Part shown: piece by piece, positions 1 to 8,900 of the stretch
How positions within the stretch are numbered: the stretch's first letter is position 1
Layout: the number at the start of each line of letters is the position of its first letter
DNA from: Methanolobus sp. UBA32
GTDB taxonomy: Archaea; Halobacteriota; Methanosarcinia; Methanosarcinales; Methanosarcinaceae
Reading direction: 5' to 3'
Length of the DNA stretch: 24,196 bases
NCBI GenBank assembly: GCA_002507205.1
Contig: DAZF01000078.1
Coordinates: forward strand, 1 to 24,196
The notes under the pieces: model-generated
Seen by the model: the letters and a program-made list of their open reading frames with translations, nothing else
Databases searched by the model: none
Told to the model about the DNA's origin: nothing
Position numbers and translations under genes: made by a program

Positions 1-41
1 GTAAGCGTGGAGTAGTTCACTAATACCTCAGTGGATAACAT

Positions 42-1067
42 ATGAATGAAATAATAATCTGGTTTTTGATAGCTCTTTGTCTGCTTCAGTCAGCCACCTT
101 CTCAGGACTTACCATTGGTCTTTTCGGCCTGAGTCCTCTAAGGCTTGAAATTGAAGCTGAACTGAAAAATCCCCATGCATTGAAGATCATTGGATTTCGT
201 AAGGATGCTAATTACTTGCTGTCCACTCTTCTATGGGGCAATGTTGCGGTGAACACTCTGCTTGCGTTGTTAACAGACACCGTGCTGACAGGAGTTGGAG
301 CATTTGTTTTCTCCACCGTTGTAATAGCGACTTTCGGAGAACTGGTGCCACAGGCATATTTCTCACGCAATGCACTGAAAATGGGAGCCTATCTCTCACC
401 CCTGGTAACGTTCTACAGTATATTGCTGTATCCTGTAGCCAAGCCTTCTGCGATAGCCCTTGACCGGATCCTTGGAAAAGAAGATGTGGAATATTTCAAA
501 GAGAGGGCATTCCGTACAATGATATCAAAACATGTGGACAGCCCTCGTTCGGACATCGGTAGATTTGAAGGTACAGGAGCATTGAATTTCCTTTCTATCG
601 ACGATCTTACAGTCAAAAAGGAAGGATCCATTGTCCACCCTCTAAGTGTCATACAATTATCCTTTGAAGGTAATTGGCCTGTGTTCCCGGTTGTAGAAAG
701 CGAGTCAGGGAAGGAATTGCTCCGACATATAGGGGCCTCTGGCAAGAAATGGATCATTGTTCTAAATGAACAGAATGAACCCAGGATAGCTATCGACTCG
801 GACGGATTTTTACGAGGCGCTCTTAGTACTGATAAAGCGTTTGATCCTAATAAATACTGCCACCATCCAATTGTGATATCAGATCCTAACACGAAGATAG
901 GTAGTATCATCAACAGATTGAAGGTATATCCTATAGATTCTGAGGATGATGTTATAGATAATGATCTGGTACTTTACTGGAACAATGAAGACCCTGAAAA
1001 GATAATCATAACGGGTTCGGATATACTGGGCCGCCTTCTCAGGGGAATAGTTGTCAGAGTTGAATGA
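42..1067 (+). CDS. CNNM/DUF21-type transmembrane protein
   Basis: The 341-residue product begins with a DUF21 (CNNM/CorC-type) membrane domain, roughly residues 1-140, with three or four hydrophobic helices. Family signatures are visible: SGLTIGLFGLSPLRLE near residues 21-36, LLWGNVAVNTLLA near 63-75 and FGELVPQAYFSR near 98-109. The soluble C-terminal half (about 190-340) lies where CNNM proteins carry a CBS pair, but I cannot confirm a canonical CBS motif. Family members are implicated in Mg2+/Na+ transport or its regulation; the substrate here is unknown. The ATG at 42 is the first in frame with the family N terminus. The 3' end overlaps the MscS gene by 17 bases, so the two are probably co-transcribed. 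Family call is secure, function is not. Confidence 0.82.
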   Translation: MNEIIIWFLIALCLLQSATFSGLTIGLFGLSPLRLEIEAELKNPHALKIIGFRKDANYLLSTLLWGNVAVNTLLALLTDTVLTGVGAFVFSTVVIATFGELVPQAYFSRNALKMGAYLSPLVTFYSILLYPVAKPSAIALDRILGKEDVEYFKERAFRTMISKHVDSPRSDIGRFEGTGALNFLSIDDLTVKKEGSIVHPLSVIQLSFEGNWPVFPVVESESGKELLRHIGASGKKWIIVLNEQNEPRIAIDSDGFLRGALSTDKAFDPNKYCHHPIVISDPNTKIGSIINRLKVYPIDSEDDVIDNDLVLYWNNEDPEKIIITGSDILGRLLRGIVVRVE

Positions 1068-1953
1068 GGATTCTGTGTTGTATTTAATGGATGGTTTCAT
1101 GGGACTTAATTTGCAGGACTTTATTACTGTAAATCGCTTACTTTCATCTGGCATGAGAGTTCTTGCAGTTTTTATCATCCTTGTTTTGATCAGTATAGTT
1201 ATTGATGTGCTGAAAAATAATCTTCTGCGTAAGGCTAAAACGAAGAAACAAAGTTCCAACATCAAATTAATGAGTCAGCTATTCAGGTATTCACTCTATC
1301 TGATAATTATTCTATTCGCTGCTCTTTCATATTCTAATGCATGGTCTGAATTTGGTGTATTTCTTGGTCTGCTTTCAGCAGCTATTGGTTTTGCTCTCCA
1401 GAAACCGATGACGGGTATAGCTGCCTGGATCATGGTGGTAACCAAAAGACCATTTGACATAGGTGATAGGATCACAATAGGTGATGTGAAAGGTGATGTT
1501 GTAGATATCAATCTGACGCATGTGCATGTTATGGAGATTGGTGGTCTTATCATTGATGAGGAAAACTCCGGCAGAGTGGTAATGGTTCCTAACTGGATGC
1601 TGTTTGAGAAAAATATCATTAATTACACTTTAAACAATGATTTTGTTCTTGACAGTGTGATAGTGAATGTGACATATGAGAGCAATCTTGATCATGCAAT
1701 TGAAATAGCTGACCTTGCAGCCCGAAAATACCTTGCAGGCATTATCAGTACCAGTCCTGGAAATCCTCGTATAAGACTTGAGTTCCAGGCAAGTGGGGTA
1801 GATGTCCATATAAAGTATTTCTCTCCGGCCCGGCAGTTAAATGAGTATTCCACTAAGATCACAAAAGAGATATTTGACCGTATAAGGGTTTTTGGTGATG
1901 TGGAAATTGCTTATCCTCATACTGAAGTCGTTTTTCGTAGAAAGAAAGAGTAA
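1051..1953 (+). CDS. MscS-family mechanosensitive ion channel
   Basis: This 300-residue protein has the MscS layout. Hydrophobic helices lie at about 35-55 and 76-96, and a pore-lining helix at about 100-130 is rich in Gly and Ala (GLLSAAIGFALQKPMTG). It runs into the beta domain motif RPFDIGDRITIGDVKG (133-148) and the VPNWMLF motif (179-185), followed by an alpha/beta cytoplasmic domain. Such channels open under membrane tension and release solutes during hypo-osmotic shock. The chosen start is a TTG at 1051 with AGGGGA four bases upstream, overlapping the previous gene. In-frame ATGs at 1087 and 1099 are alternatives that remove only non-conserved residues. It converges on the P-type ATPase gene with 14 bases between the stops. 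Confidence 0.88.
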   Translation: MSELNEDSVLYLMDGFMGLNLQDFITVNRLLSSGMRVLAVFIILVLISIVIDVLKNNLLRKAKTKKQSSNIKLMSQLFRYSLYLIIILFAALSYSNAWSEFGVFLGLLSAAIGFALQKPMTGIAAWIMVVTKRPFDIGDRITIGDVKGDVVDINLTHVHVMEIGGLIIDEENSGRVVMVPNWMLFEKNIINYTLNNDFVLDSVIVNVTYESNLDHAIEIADLAARKYLAGIISTSPGNPRIRLEFQASGVDVHIKYFSPARQLNEYSTKITKEIFDRIRVFGDVEIAYPHTEVVFRRKKE

Positions 1954-1967
1954 AGGTCACCCGACAA

Positions 1968-4682
1968 TCACCATTTGAAGAAGCGGGTGACAAATGGAGA
2001 ATCTTTCCTGATAGCATACTTTCTGAATTCATCGACTCCAAGCAGCAGCAGAGCAAATGGAACTGCAATAAGTATATATTTCATGGATATTGCTGCTGTA
2101 TTGAATACAAGGTTCACCAGTGGGTTGTAGATGATGAAAGCCAGTATAAGAAGCTCGCTGGCTATACCGAGAATTATTACACGGTTGCTAAAAAATCCTT
2201 TTGTCAATACGGATTGCCGTCTTGTCCTTGATGTAAATACGTTTGCTATCTGGCAGACAATAACGGCTGCAAAGAATGCTGTTATTGCCTGCATATAAAG
2301 AGCGTCTGAGAATGGCAGTTGCTGTCCCCATTTCCATCCGCCATCGAACAGCACTGCAAAGTAGCATGCAAATCCTGCAGCAGCTTCTATGGGTCCTTTG
2401 ATTCCGTAGGACGTTAACAGTACCTGAGGTGTGAGCAGCTTCTCTTCCCTCGAGCGTGGAGGACGCTTCATAATATCCCCTTCCCCTTTTTCAACAGCAA
2501 GGGCCAATGCAGGGATTATATCGGTTCCAAGGTCTATGGCAAGGATGAGCTGTACGTTCATTGGCAATGGCAGTGCAAGCAACACAAAGGCTATGAATGG
2601 CAATATTTCAGGGACATTGCTTGTCAGGATGTAGGCTATGAACTTCTTGATGTTATCAAAGACGGTTCTGCCTTCTTCAATTGCATTGACTATGGTAGCA
2701 AAATTATCATCTAGCAGCACCATGTCTGCTGCTTCCCTGGCAACGTCCGTACCACTTCCCATGGCGACTCCCATGTCAGCAGTCTTCATGGCAGGTGCAT
2801 CATTGACACCGTCCCCGGTCATTGTTACAATTTCGCCTGCCGCCTGGAAGGCATGCACTATCTTGAGTTTCTGCAACGGGGATGTGCGTGCAAATACAAT
2901 GCTTGGAGCTTTCAGTCTTTGTGCAAGCTCTTCTGTTGAGAGTTCCTCAAGTTCCGAACCTGTTATCAGGACAGGTTCAATGTGATCGTCGGTAAGACCC
3001 ACGGTTGCAGCTATGGAACGTGCGGTTACCGGATGGTCGCCTGTTATCATGACAACCTTGATACCTGCAAGATGGCATTTTTTAATGGCTTCTTTTGCTT
3101 CCGGTCGTGGAGGGTCTACAGCACCTGCAAATGCAATGAAGATGAAGCCATCTTCATATTCGTTATCACTATCTGCTTTCCTGTAAGCAAATGCAAGTAC
3201 TCTTTCCCCTTTCTTTGCCATTACAAGGTGTTGTTCTTCAAGGGATTTTTTTTGCACTTCGTCAAGTATCTCTTCCTTTCCATCAATCATTATGTGACTG
3301 CACATGTCGAGAATAACTTCCGGTGCTCCCTTCAGGTATGCTTCCATCTCTCCGTTTGGTGTTCTGGAGATGACCTGCATTCTCTGTTTTTTAGAATCGA
3401 AAGGATATTCCGCAAGCCGGGGAAAATCGTCCTTCATTTTGTTTATGTCGGTGAATTCACTGGCGTAAACGAGCAAAGAACCTTCAGTGGGATCACCTTT
3501 GTATCCCGGTTTTTCTTCTGTGAGTCTGGAATTGTTACATATGGTGGCCACACGCAGAAACATGTCGGATGGGTTGGCCTTTTTCTCCACATCCAGATGG
3601 CCTGAACCTGTGTAAACAGAATGAATGGCCATCTTGTTCTGTGTAAGGGTCCCCGTTTTATCTGTACAGATAACAGTTGTGGAACCAAGTGTTTCAACCG
3701 ATTCCAGCTGTTTGATCAGTGCGTTCCTTTTTGCCATTCGCTTTGATGCGAGACTCAGGGCAAGCGTTACCGTTGGCAATAGTCCTTCCGGTACATTTGC
3801 AACGATGATACCAATGGCGAAAATGAGATTTGCAAGGAATGTATCCTGAATGAGGAATCCTATCAGGAAGAAGGAAACTCCAAGAAATATTGCGATTGCG
3901 GAAATGACCTTTATAAAATCATTGAGTTCCTTGCGTATGGGTGTGTCCATGGAAGATGTCTGTTCTGTCAGGGCTGCAAGCTTTCCTATCTGGGTGTCCG
4001 AGCCGGTGCCAAAGATGAGTGCTTTTCCGTTTCCTGTCTGGACAAGTGTTCCTGAGAATACCATGTTCCTGCATTCCAGCATGTTGGGATGTGTACAGTC
4101 CAGTGAGCGCAGTTGTGGTTCAGCTTCTCCGGTTATTGGTGAGTTGTCAACCTTCAGTGAGTTCTCTTCAATGAGTCTTCCATCTGCAGGTATCTTGTCA
4201 CCTTCCTCAAGGTAGACCACATCACCCACTACTATTTCAGTGGCAAGTATCTCTTTGATCTCTCCATCCCGCAACACTCGTGCCTTTGGTGGGATGAGGT
4301 TCTTGAAACTCGCCATTATCCTTTCGGCCTGGTATTCCTGGATGAATGTGAAACTGCCATTGAGTATAACAACTCCCAGCAGAGCTATGGCAATGAAAAT
4401 ATTGCCCTGTCCGGGGTCAAGCCACTCAGCAATGAATGAAAGTATGGAACCAAACAAAAGTAAAAGTGAAAAAAAGTTCCTGTATTGTTTTAAGTATTTG
4501 ATCAGGAGGCTCTCTTTGCCAGTTTCCTCGAAAACGTTCCTTCCACAAAGGGCAATTCTTCTGCTTGCCTCTTCAGAAGATAAACCTTCAGCTGATGCAT
4601 CAAGTTTTTCGAGAATCTGCTCCAGTGAAATATTATGTTCATCTCCACTGGATACACATTGAACGGCTCTTTCTTCCGTCAC
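1968..4682 (-). CDS. P-type cation ATPase resembling Na+,K+-ATPase (P2C)
   Basis: This 904-residue P-type ATPase is full length. Visible motifs: the actuator loop TGEAEP (174-179), VPEGL in M4 (297-301), the phosphorylated Asp341 in DKTGTLTQNKM, KGAPE (451-455), DPPRP (523-527), MITGDH (545-550) and TGDGVNDAP (622-630). The membrane region follows Na+,K+-ATPase alpha rather than SERCA: VANVPEGLLPTVT; YILTSNVPEILPF with Ser688, Asn689 and Glu692; AIDLGTDIIPALALA with Asp717 and Asp721; then GDIMKRPPR, SRTRRQSV and a C-terminal DEFRKYAIR segment. Ten membrane helices are expected. The start is GTG at 4682 with GGTGA upstream. It follows the marC-like gene by 86 bases and may share its transcript. 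The probable job is Na+ or Na+/K+ transport, but ion specificity cannot be read directly. Confidence 0.88.
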   Translation of the reverse strand: MTEERAVQCVSSGDEHNISLEQILEKLDASAEGLSSEEASRRIALCGRNVFEETGKESLLIKYLKQYRNFFSLLLLFGSILSFIAEWLDPGQGNIFIAIALLGVVILNGSFTFIQEYQAERIMASFKNLIPPKARVLRDGEIKEILATEIVVGDVVYLEEGDKIPADGRLIEENSLKVDNSPITGEAEPQLRSLDCTHPNMLECRNMVFSGTLVQTGNGKALIFGTGSDTQIGKLAALTEQTSSMDTPIRKELNDFIKVISAIAIFLGVSFFLIGFLIQDTFLANLIFAIGIIVANVPEGLLPTVTLALSLASKRMAKRNALIKQLESVETLGSTTVICTDKTGTLTQNKMAIHSVYTGSGHLDVEKKANPSDMFLRVATICNNSRLTEEKPGYKGDPTEGSLLVYASEFTDINKMKDDFPRLAEYPFDSKKQRMQVISRTPNGEMEAYLKGAPEVILDMCSHIMIDGKEEILDEVQKKSLEEQHLVMAKKGERVLAFAYRKADSDNEYEDGFIFIAFAGAVDPPRPEAKEAIKKCHLAGIKVVMITGDHPVTARSIAATVGLTDDHIEPVLITGSELEELSTEELAQRLKAPSIVFARTSPLQKLKIVHAFQAAGEIVTMTGDGVNDAPAMKTADMGVAMGSGTDVAREAADMVLLDDNFATIVNAIEEGRTVFDNIKKFIAYILTSNVPEILPFIAFVLLALPLPMNVQLILAIDLGTDIIPALALAVEKGEGDIMKRPPRSREEKLLTPQVLLTSYGIKGPIEAAAGFACYFAVLFDGGWKWGQQLPFSDALYMQAITAFFAAVIVCQIANVFTSRTRRQSVLTKGFFSNRVIILGIASELLILAFIIYNPLVNLVFNTAAISMKYILIAVPFALLLLGVDEFRKYAIRKDSPFVTRFFKW

Positions 4683-4768
4683 TCAGTCACCCACACTCTA
4701 TATGATTTATGAGGTGATATGATAAAATCATTGTGATTGTTGGCCTTCGATCCAATTGTAAATTTTGT

Positions 4769-5383
4769 TCACTGAAATGATAAATAAATATTCCAGAGTC
4801 CAAGGGCAATGAAATTGACGGCCATTGCTGCAAGTAAAAGACCCATGAGCCTTGTAAAAACTAACATTCCTGTATATCCAAGGAATTTGTATATCCTTCT
4901 GGAAAAACGGAACAGGATGAGTGCTATCGCAAATGTGAGCAATATAGCAAATATGACTGCCATATTCTGTAATATTGAAGCTGCACTTCCCATTAGAACA
5001 ATTACAGTAGTAATAGTACCCGGTCCTGTCAAAAGCGGGAGTGCGATAGGGAAAATCCATATGTCGCTACGGTCCATGGATTTGTCTATTTCTTTGTCAG
5101 TGATACTTTCGCGGGAAACCTTTGCCAGTATCATATCAAAAGCCACGACAAAAAGCAGCACACCACCGGCTACTCTCAGTGCATCAATGCTGACCCCAAA
5201 GAAATTAAGTATCATTTTTCCCGACAATGCAAAAAACAAAGCCATCATGCATGCAAGAATTACGGATTTTGTGGCAAGTGCATTCTTCTCTTCCAGTGTT
5301 ATATCACTTGTCAGTGAGACGAATGTGACAACTGCACCAACCGGGCTGACTATGGCAAAAAGGGAGCTGAATGAATATATCAA
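4769..5383 (-). CDS. MarC-family (UPF0056) integral membrane protein
   Basis: The product is almost entirely hydrophobic, with six predicted membrane helices. It carries the MarC hallmark LFAIVSPVGAVVTFVSLT at the N terminus and PLLTGPGTITTVIVL in the middle, the two half-repeats of this family. The function of MarC proteins is not established; the name is historical. The start is uncertain. The given TTG (5383) has no Shine-Dalgarno at normal spacing. The strong GGGGGAG at 5407-5413 lies five bases before an in-frame ACG (5399-5401), where an ATG would give the usual family length (210 rather than 204 residues). An in-frame TGA is only six codons upstream of that ACG. The gene precedes the P-type ATPase by 86 bases on the same strand. 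Confidence 0.8.
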   Translation of the reverse strand: MIYSFSSLFAIVSPVGAVVTFVSLTSDITLEEKNALATKSVILACMMALFFALSGKMILNFFGVSIDALRVAGGVLLFVVAFDMILAKVSRESITDKEIDKSMDRSDIWIFPIALPLLTGPGTITTVIVLMGSAASILQNMAVIFAILLTFAIALILFRFSRRIYKFLGYTGMLVFTRLMGLLLAAMAVNFIALGLWNIYLSFQ

Positions 5384-5550
5384 AAATGCAATGTTGTCCG
5401 TCTTTTCTCCCCCGTGTCAATTTGCCTAAACTCTTTTTTATGAATACATAAGAGTTGTGGTTATTGTGATCATATGCTAAGTTTGAAGGGTGTGCGTGAG
5501 TTATTTTGAGTTCACAATTGTTGAAAGAAAATCCAATGCGTTTATTATTA

Positions 5551-5559
5551 TTTATATAT
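5551..5559 (-). promoter_or_regulatory. Candidate TATA box for the marC-like/ATPase unit
   Basis: Read on the minus strand, this is AATATATAA, a good archaeal TATA element. A start about 25 bases downstream (near 5529) would give a leader of roughly 130 bases before the marC-like gene. The surrounding DNA is very AT-rich, so chance is possible. Confidence 0.3.
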
Positions 5560-5634
5560 TGGTTTACATTCGGTGCATCTATTTTGTTACACAACTAAAA
5601 ATAATGTCTAATGTATTTATATTTTCACGATATC

Positions 5635-5642
5635 TTTATATA
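5635..5642 (+). promoter_or_regulatory. TATA box for putative small RNA A
   Basis: This is TTTATATA. Its centre is about 26 bases before 5665, just ahead of the first stem of the structured element, which matches archaeal promoter geometry. The same octamer precedes the related element at 16.5 kb. Another TTTATATA occurs at 5551-5558, so the box alone is not specific. Confidence 0.45.
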
Positions 5643-5662
5643 CTGGTAATTATAAAACCGCA

Positions 5663-5805
5663 AATTGTCAGAGGAATATTACTCTGAAGCATTTGAGGAT
5701 GTGGGTCATTTAATATCCATCAAACTACCTCCACTCCACCACATCCCACTTCCCAAGTTACCCTGGCTTTGTCAGGGTAACTTCCTCTGGGTAAAATCTA
5801 TTTTT
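5663..5805 (+). ncRNA. Putative structured small RNA A
   Basis: Three consecutive stems are visible. The first is TCAGAG (5668-5673) with CTCTGA (5682-5687). The second is GGATGTGG (5697-5704) with CCACATCC (5739-5746), enclosing a 34-base loop. The third is an 11-bp perfect hairpin, AAGTTACCCTG (5755-5765) with CAGGGTAACTT (5773-5783). A T5 run at 5801-5805 could end the transcript. The large loop holds CTACCTCCA (5725-5733), complementary to a strong Shine-Dalgarno sequence. TGGGTCAT at 5702-5709 and this segment recur in the element near 16.5 kb. The rest of the 500-base gap (5402-5900) holds only AT-rich promoter-like DNA and weak ORFs. The 3' hairpin plus T-run could alternatively be only a terminator. 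Strand is chosen from the TATA box and T-run. Confidence 0.5.
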
Positions 5806-5900
5806 GAATTAGATCGCTAATCCAATCTGGGGTAGCTGATGGTTTACAAAACAAGTAGTTAATTTGTAAAAATAAGTGAGTTCTGTCCAATCAATAATAT

Positions 5901-8900
5901 TTAGTCCAGATCATCATCACCAATCGGTAATTCAAATGTGAAATTACTTCCTTTTCCAACTTCACTTTCAACACGGATATTTCCACCATGTAATTCTATA
6001 AGTTCCTTTACAAGGGCAAGTCCAAGACCTGTTCCCTGGTAACTTCTGGATATGGATGAATCGATCTGGCTGAAAGGCTTGAAGAGTTTCTTCTGGTCTT
6101 CTGTGGAAATGCCAATTCCATTATCTATAATAGAAACAAGTATCTTTTTACCTTTGACTTTAGTAAGTATGGTAATCTTACCGCCATCGTCTGTAAATTT
6201 AATTGCATTTCCCATCAGGTTATACATTATTTGCTTGATTTTTGATCTGTCGGCTCTCAGTGTTGGCATATTCTCCTGCACATCCACATTAACGCTTATA
6301 TTTTTCCGGGATGTGAGGGTCTGCGTCATAGCTACAATATCATCGATTACTGTTTTCATATTCAGCATATCAATATGTAACTCCATTTTTCCTGCTTCCA
6401 CTTTGGAAATATCAAGTATGTCATTGATGAGGTTCAACAGATGATGTCCACTGTCTGAGATATGCTTCATGTAGTTTTTCTGCTTAGGACCAAGTTCTCC
6501 TGTAAGGCCATCGAACATGACATCTGAAAAACCGATGATGGAATTCAATGGTGTACGCAGTTCATGACTCATGTTCGCAAGGAATTCGCTTTTTGTGCGA
6601 CTGGCAGTTTCCGCTTCTATCTTTGCACTGATCATAGCTGCTTCAGTCCGGACCCTGTCTGTTATATCCCTTCCTACTGTCTGAATCATACCATGTTGTG
6701 TCTGGAGGAATGAAGCACTAACATCCACATATATCAGACCCCCATCTGAGCGAACCATCCTGTTTTCTTTACGGCAGTAACCTTCGGTCTTGATTTTCCC
6801 AATCCTCGATTTAATTTCTACTCTATCTTCATCCAATGTTAGATCCATAATCGATTTTTGTTTTAATTCGGTTTCACTATAACCAAACATTTCACAAGCC
6901 CTGTCGTTTGCTTCCAGTATTCGTCCATTAAGGTCATGGATCATTATGGCATCATTAGATTTTTCAAACAGGCTCCTGTATTTAGTTTCATTTCTGATAA
7001 TTTCCTCTTCGGCCTTTTTTTGCTTACTGATATCTCTCACAATGGCCTGGGCAAGATCTGGATATCCTTCAAGGACTTTAGCGTTTACTTCTGCATCGAA
7101 AGTTTCGCCATTTGCCTTTGCATACAATGTATGAAGATAGACACTTCCATCTTCTCTGAATTGCTGCATCCCCCGTTCACCAGCAGCTTTATGGCGGGGG
7201 GCCAGAAGATCGCTCACATTCATTTTTTGGAATTCTTGTCTTGTATATCCGAAAATTTTGCAAGCTTTCTCGTTCACATCCATAATCTGCCCATCAACAT
7301 GATTCAGGAATATGGCATCATTGGACTGTTCGAAAAGAGATCTGTATTTTTCTTCCTTAAGTTTCAATTCGTGTTCTGCTATTTTACGCTCTGTTATGTC
7401 CTGCAGTGTACCAGTTACTTTTGCGACTTTACCATCTATGATTTTAGGACGGCCACTTGTCCTGACCCATCTATGATTTCCTTTTGCAGTGATGAATTCC
7501 AGTTCAAGATCATATGGTTCAGCTTTTTCAATAGCGATATTGATTGCATTTTCAATAATATCTCTAGAACCGGGTGGATAAAAAGTCAATTCTGTCTCAA
7601 CAGTAGATGGATTATCTTTATCCTGTTCATGGATTTCTGCAGATTCGCTTGTCCACGTACCCTTACCGGATGCTACGTCCAATTCCCATCCGCCAATTTT
7701 TCCAATCCTTCCTACTTCACTCAGGAGTGCTTCACTTTCTTTTAGTTTTTCTTCAGCTTCTTTACGTTCAGTGATATGTTCAACGAAAACTATAATGCCA
7801 CCAATAGTACCATCAGCTGCTTTCCATGGCCGTACTTCCCCTCGTAACCAATGTACTCTACCATTGTTCCCTTCAAAATGTCTTTCGTTGATGGGAACAA
7901 CTTCTCCTTGTAAGGCGCGTCGGTGCATCGCTTTATGTTCATCATCAAGTTGAGGGATGACGTCATAATGGTGCATTCCTGTTATATCCCTGTTACCAAG
8001 GGAAAAGTCATTGATAAATTGCCTGCTTGTGGCTATATGTCGCATATCACGATCTAACATCACTAACGAAACCGGTGCATGCTCTATAAACAGTCTCAGT
8101 TTTTCCTCATGCTCAATAAGTTTATTTTCAGCATTCTTGCGCTTTGTTATATCGTGAGAAACACCGACTACAATATTTTTCCCAAGTCTATATGCATTAA
8201 TGCTGAAGTGCTTTTTTAATTCATCAGAATATATTTCAGCCGCAGCAGGAATTCCGGTAAGTGCCACATTCCTGTACAGGTCAAGAAAAGTGTTTTTCCT
8301 TTTTTCAATACCCGGGTAAACTTCAGTTACACGCTTTCCTATTACGTCTTCGGCTTTTAGTCCGGTATGTTCCTGAAAGGAATCATTTACTTCCTTAAAG
8401 ACAAAATCTACTGGATAATCATTTTCATCCTTGATTATTTCTGTGATCACTACCTCATTCATGCTATTCTCAAAGAGGCCACGGTACTTCTTTTCACTGT
8501 CTATGAGAGCTTTTTCTGCCTTCTTTTGATCGGTAATGTCCCTGAACTCGACAACCCTTACCTTTTTTCCTTTATAGGGGATACTCTTTGCTTCCAGTCG
8601 GAGGGGATATACGCTACCATCTTTGCGAAGTCCCATTACTTCATATGGCTCTTCATAGCCCTGAAGGATATTGTCCATTACAGTGCTTCTGAATGATTCT
8701 GCAATGAGCAGTAATCCGTCCATTCCTACCAGTTCTTCATATGAATAGCCGGTTATTTCTGAAAGACCCTGGTTGCAATCAAGGATCATTCCTTTGTCGT
8801 GGATGGTAATTCCGCCGAAAGACGCGTTATGCAGTACTTTGAACCGCTCCTCGCTTTCCCTGAGTGCAATTTCAGCTTCTTTGCGCTCAGTGATATCCCT

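Noticed and set aside
2982..3605. A 207-codon ORF antisense to the P-type ATPase
   Set aside because: The sense frame carries all P-type ATPase motifs there, and the antisense product resembles no family.
5490..5687. A 65-codon plus-strand ORF in the gap before the histidine kinase
   Set aside because: Composition is that of translated AT-rich DNA (Ile, Tyr and Phe runs), it lacks a ribosome binding site, and it runs into the structured element.
6936..7745. A 269-codon ORF antisense to the histidine kinase
   Set aside because: It is rich in Phe, Cys and Ser, as expected from the complement of a real coding frame, and the sense frame has clear PAS domains.
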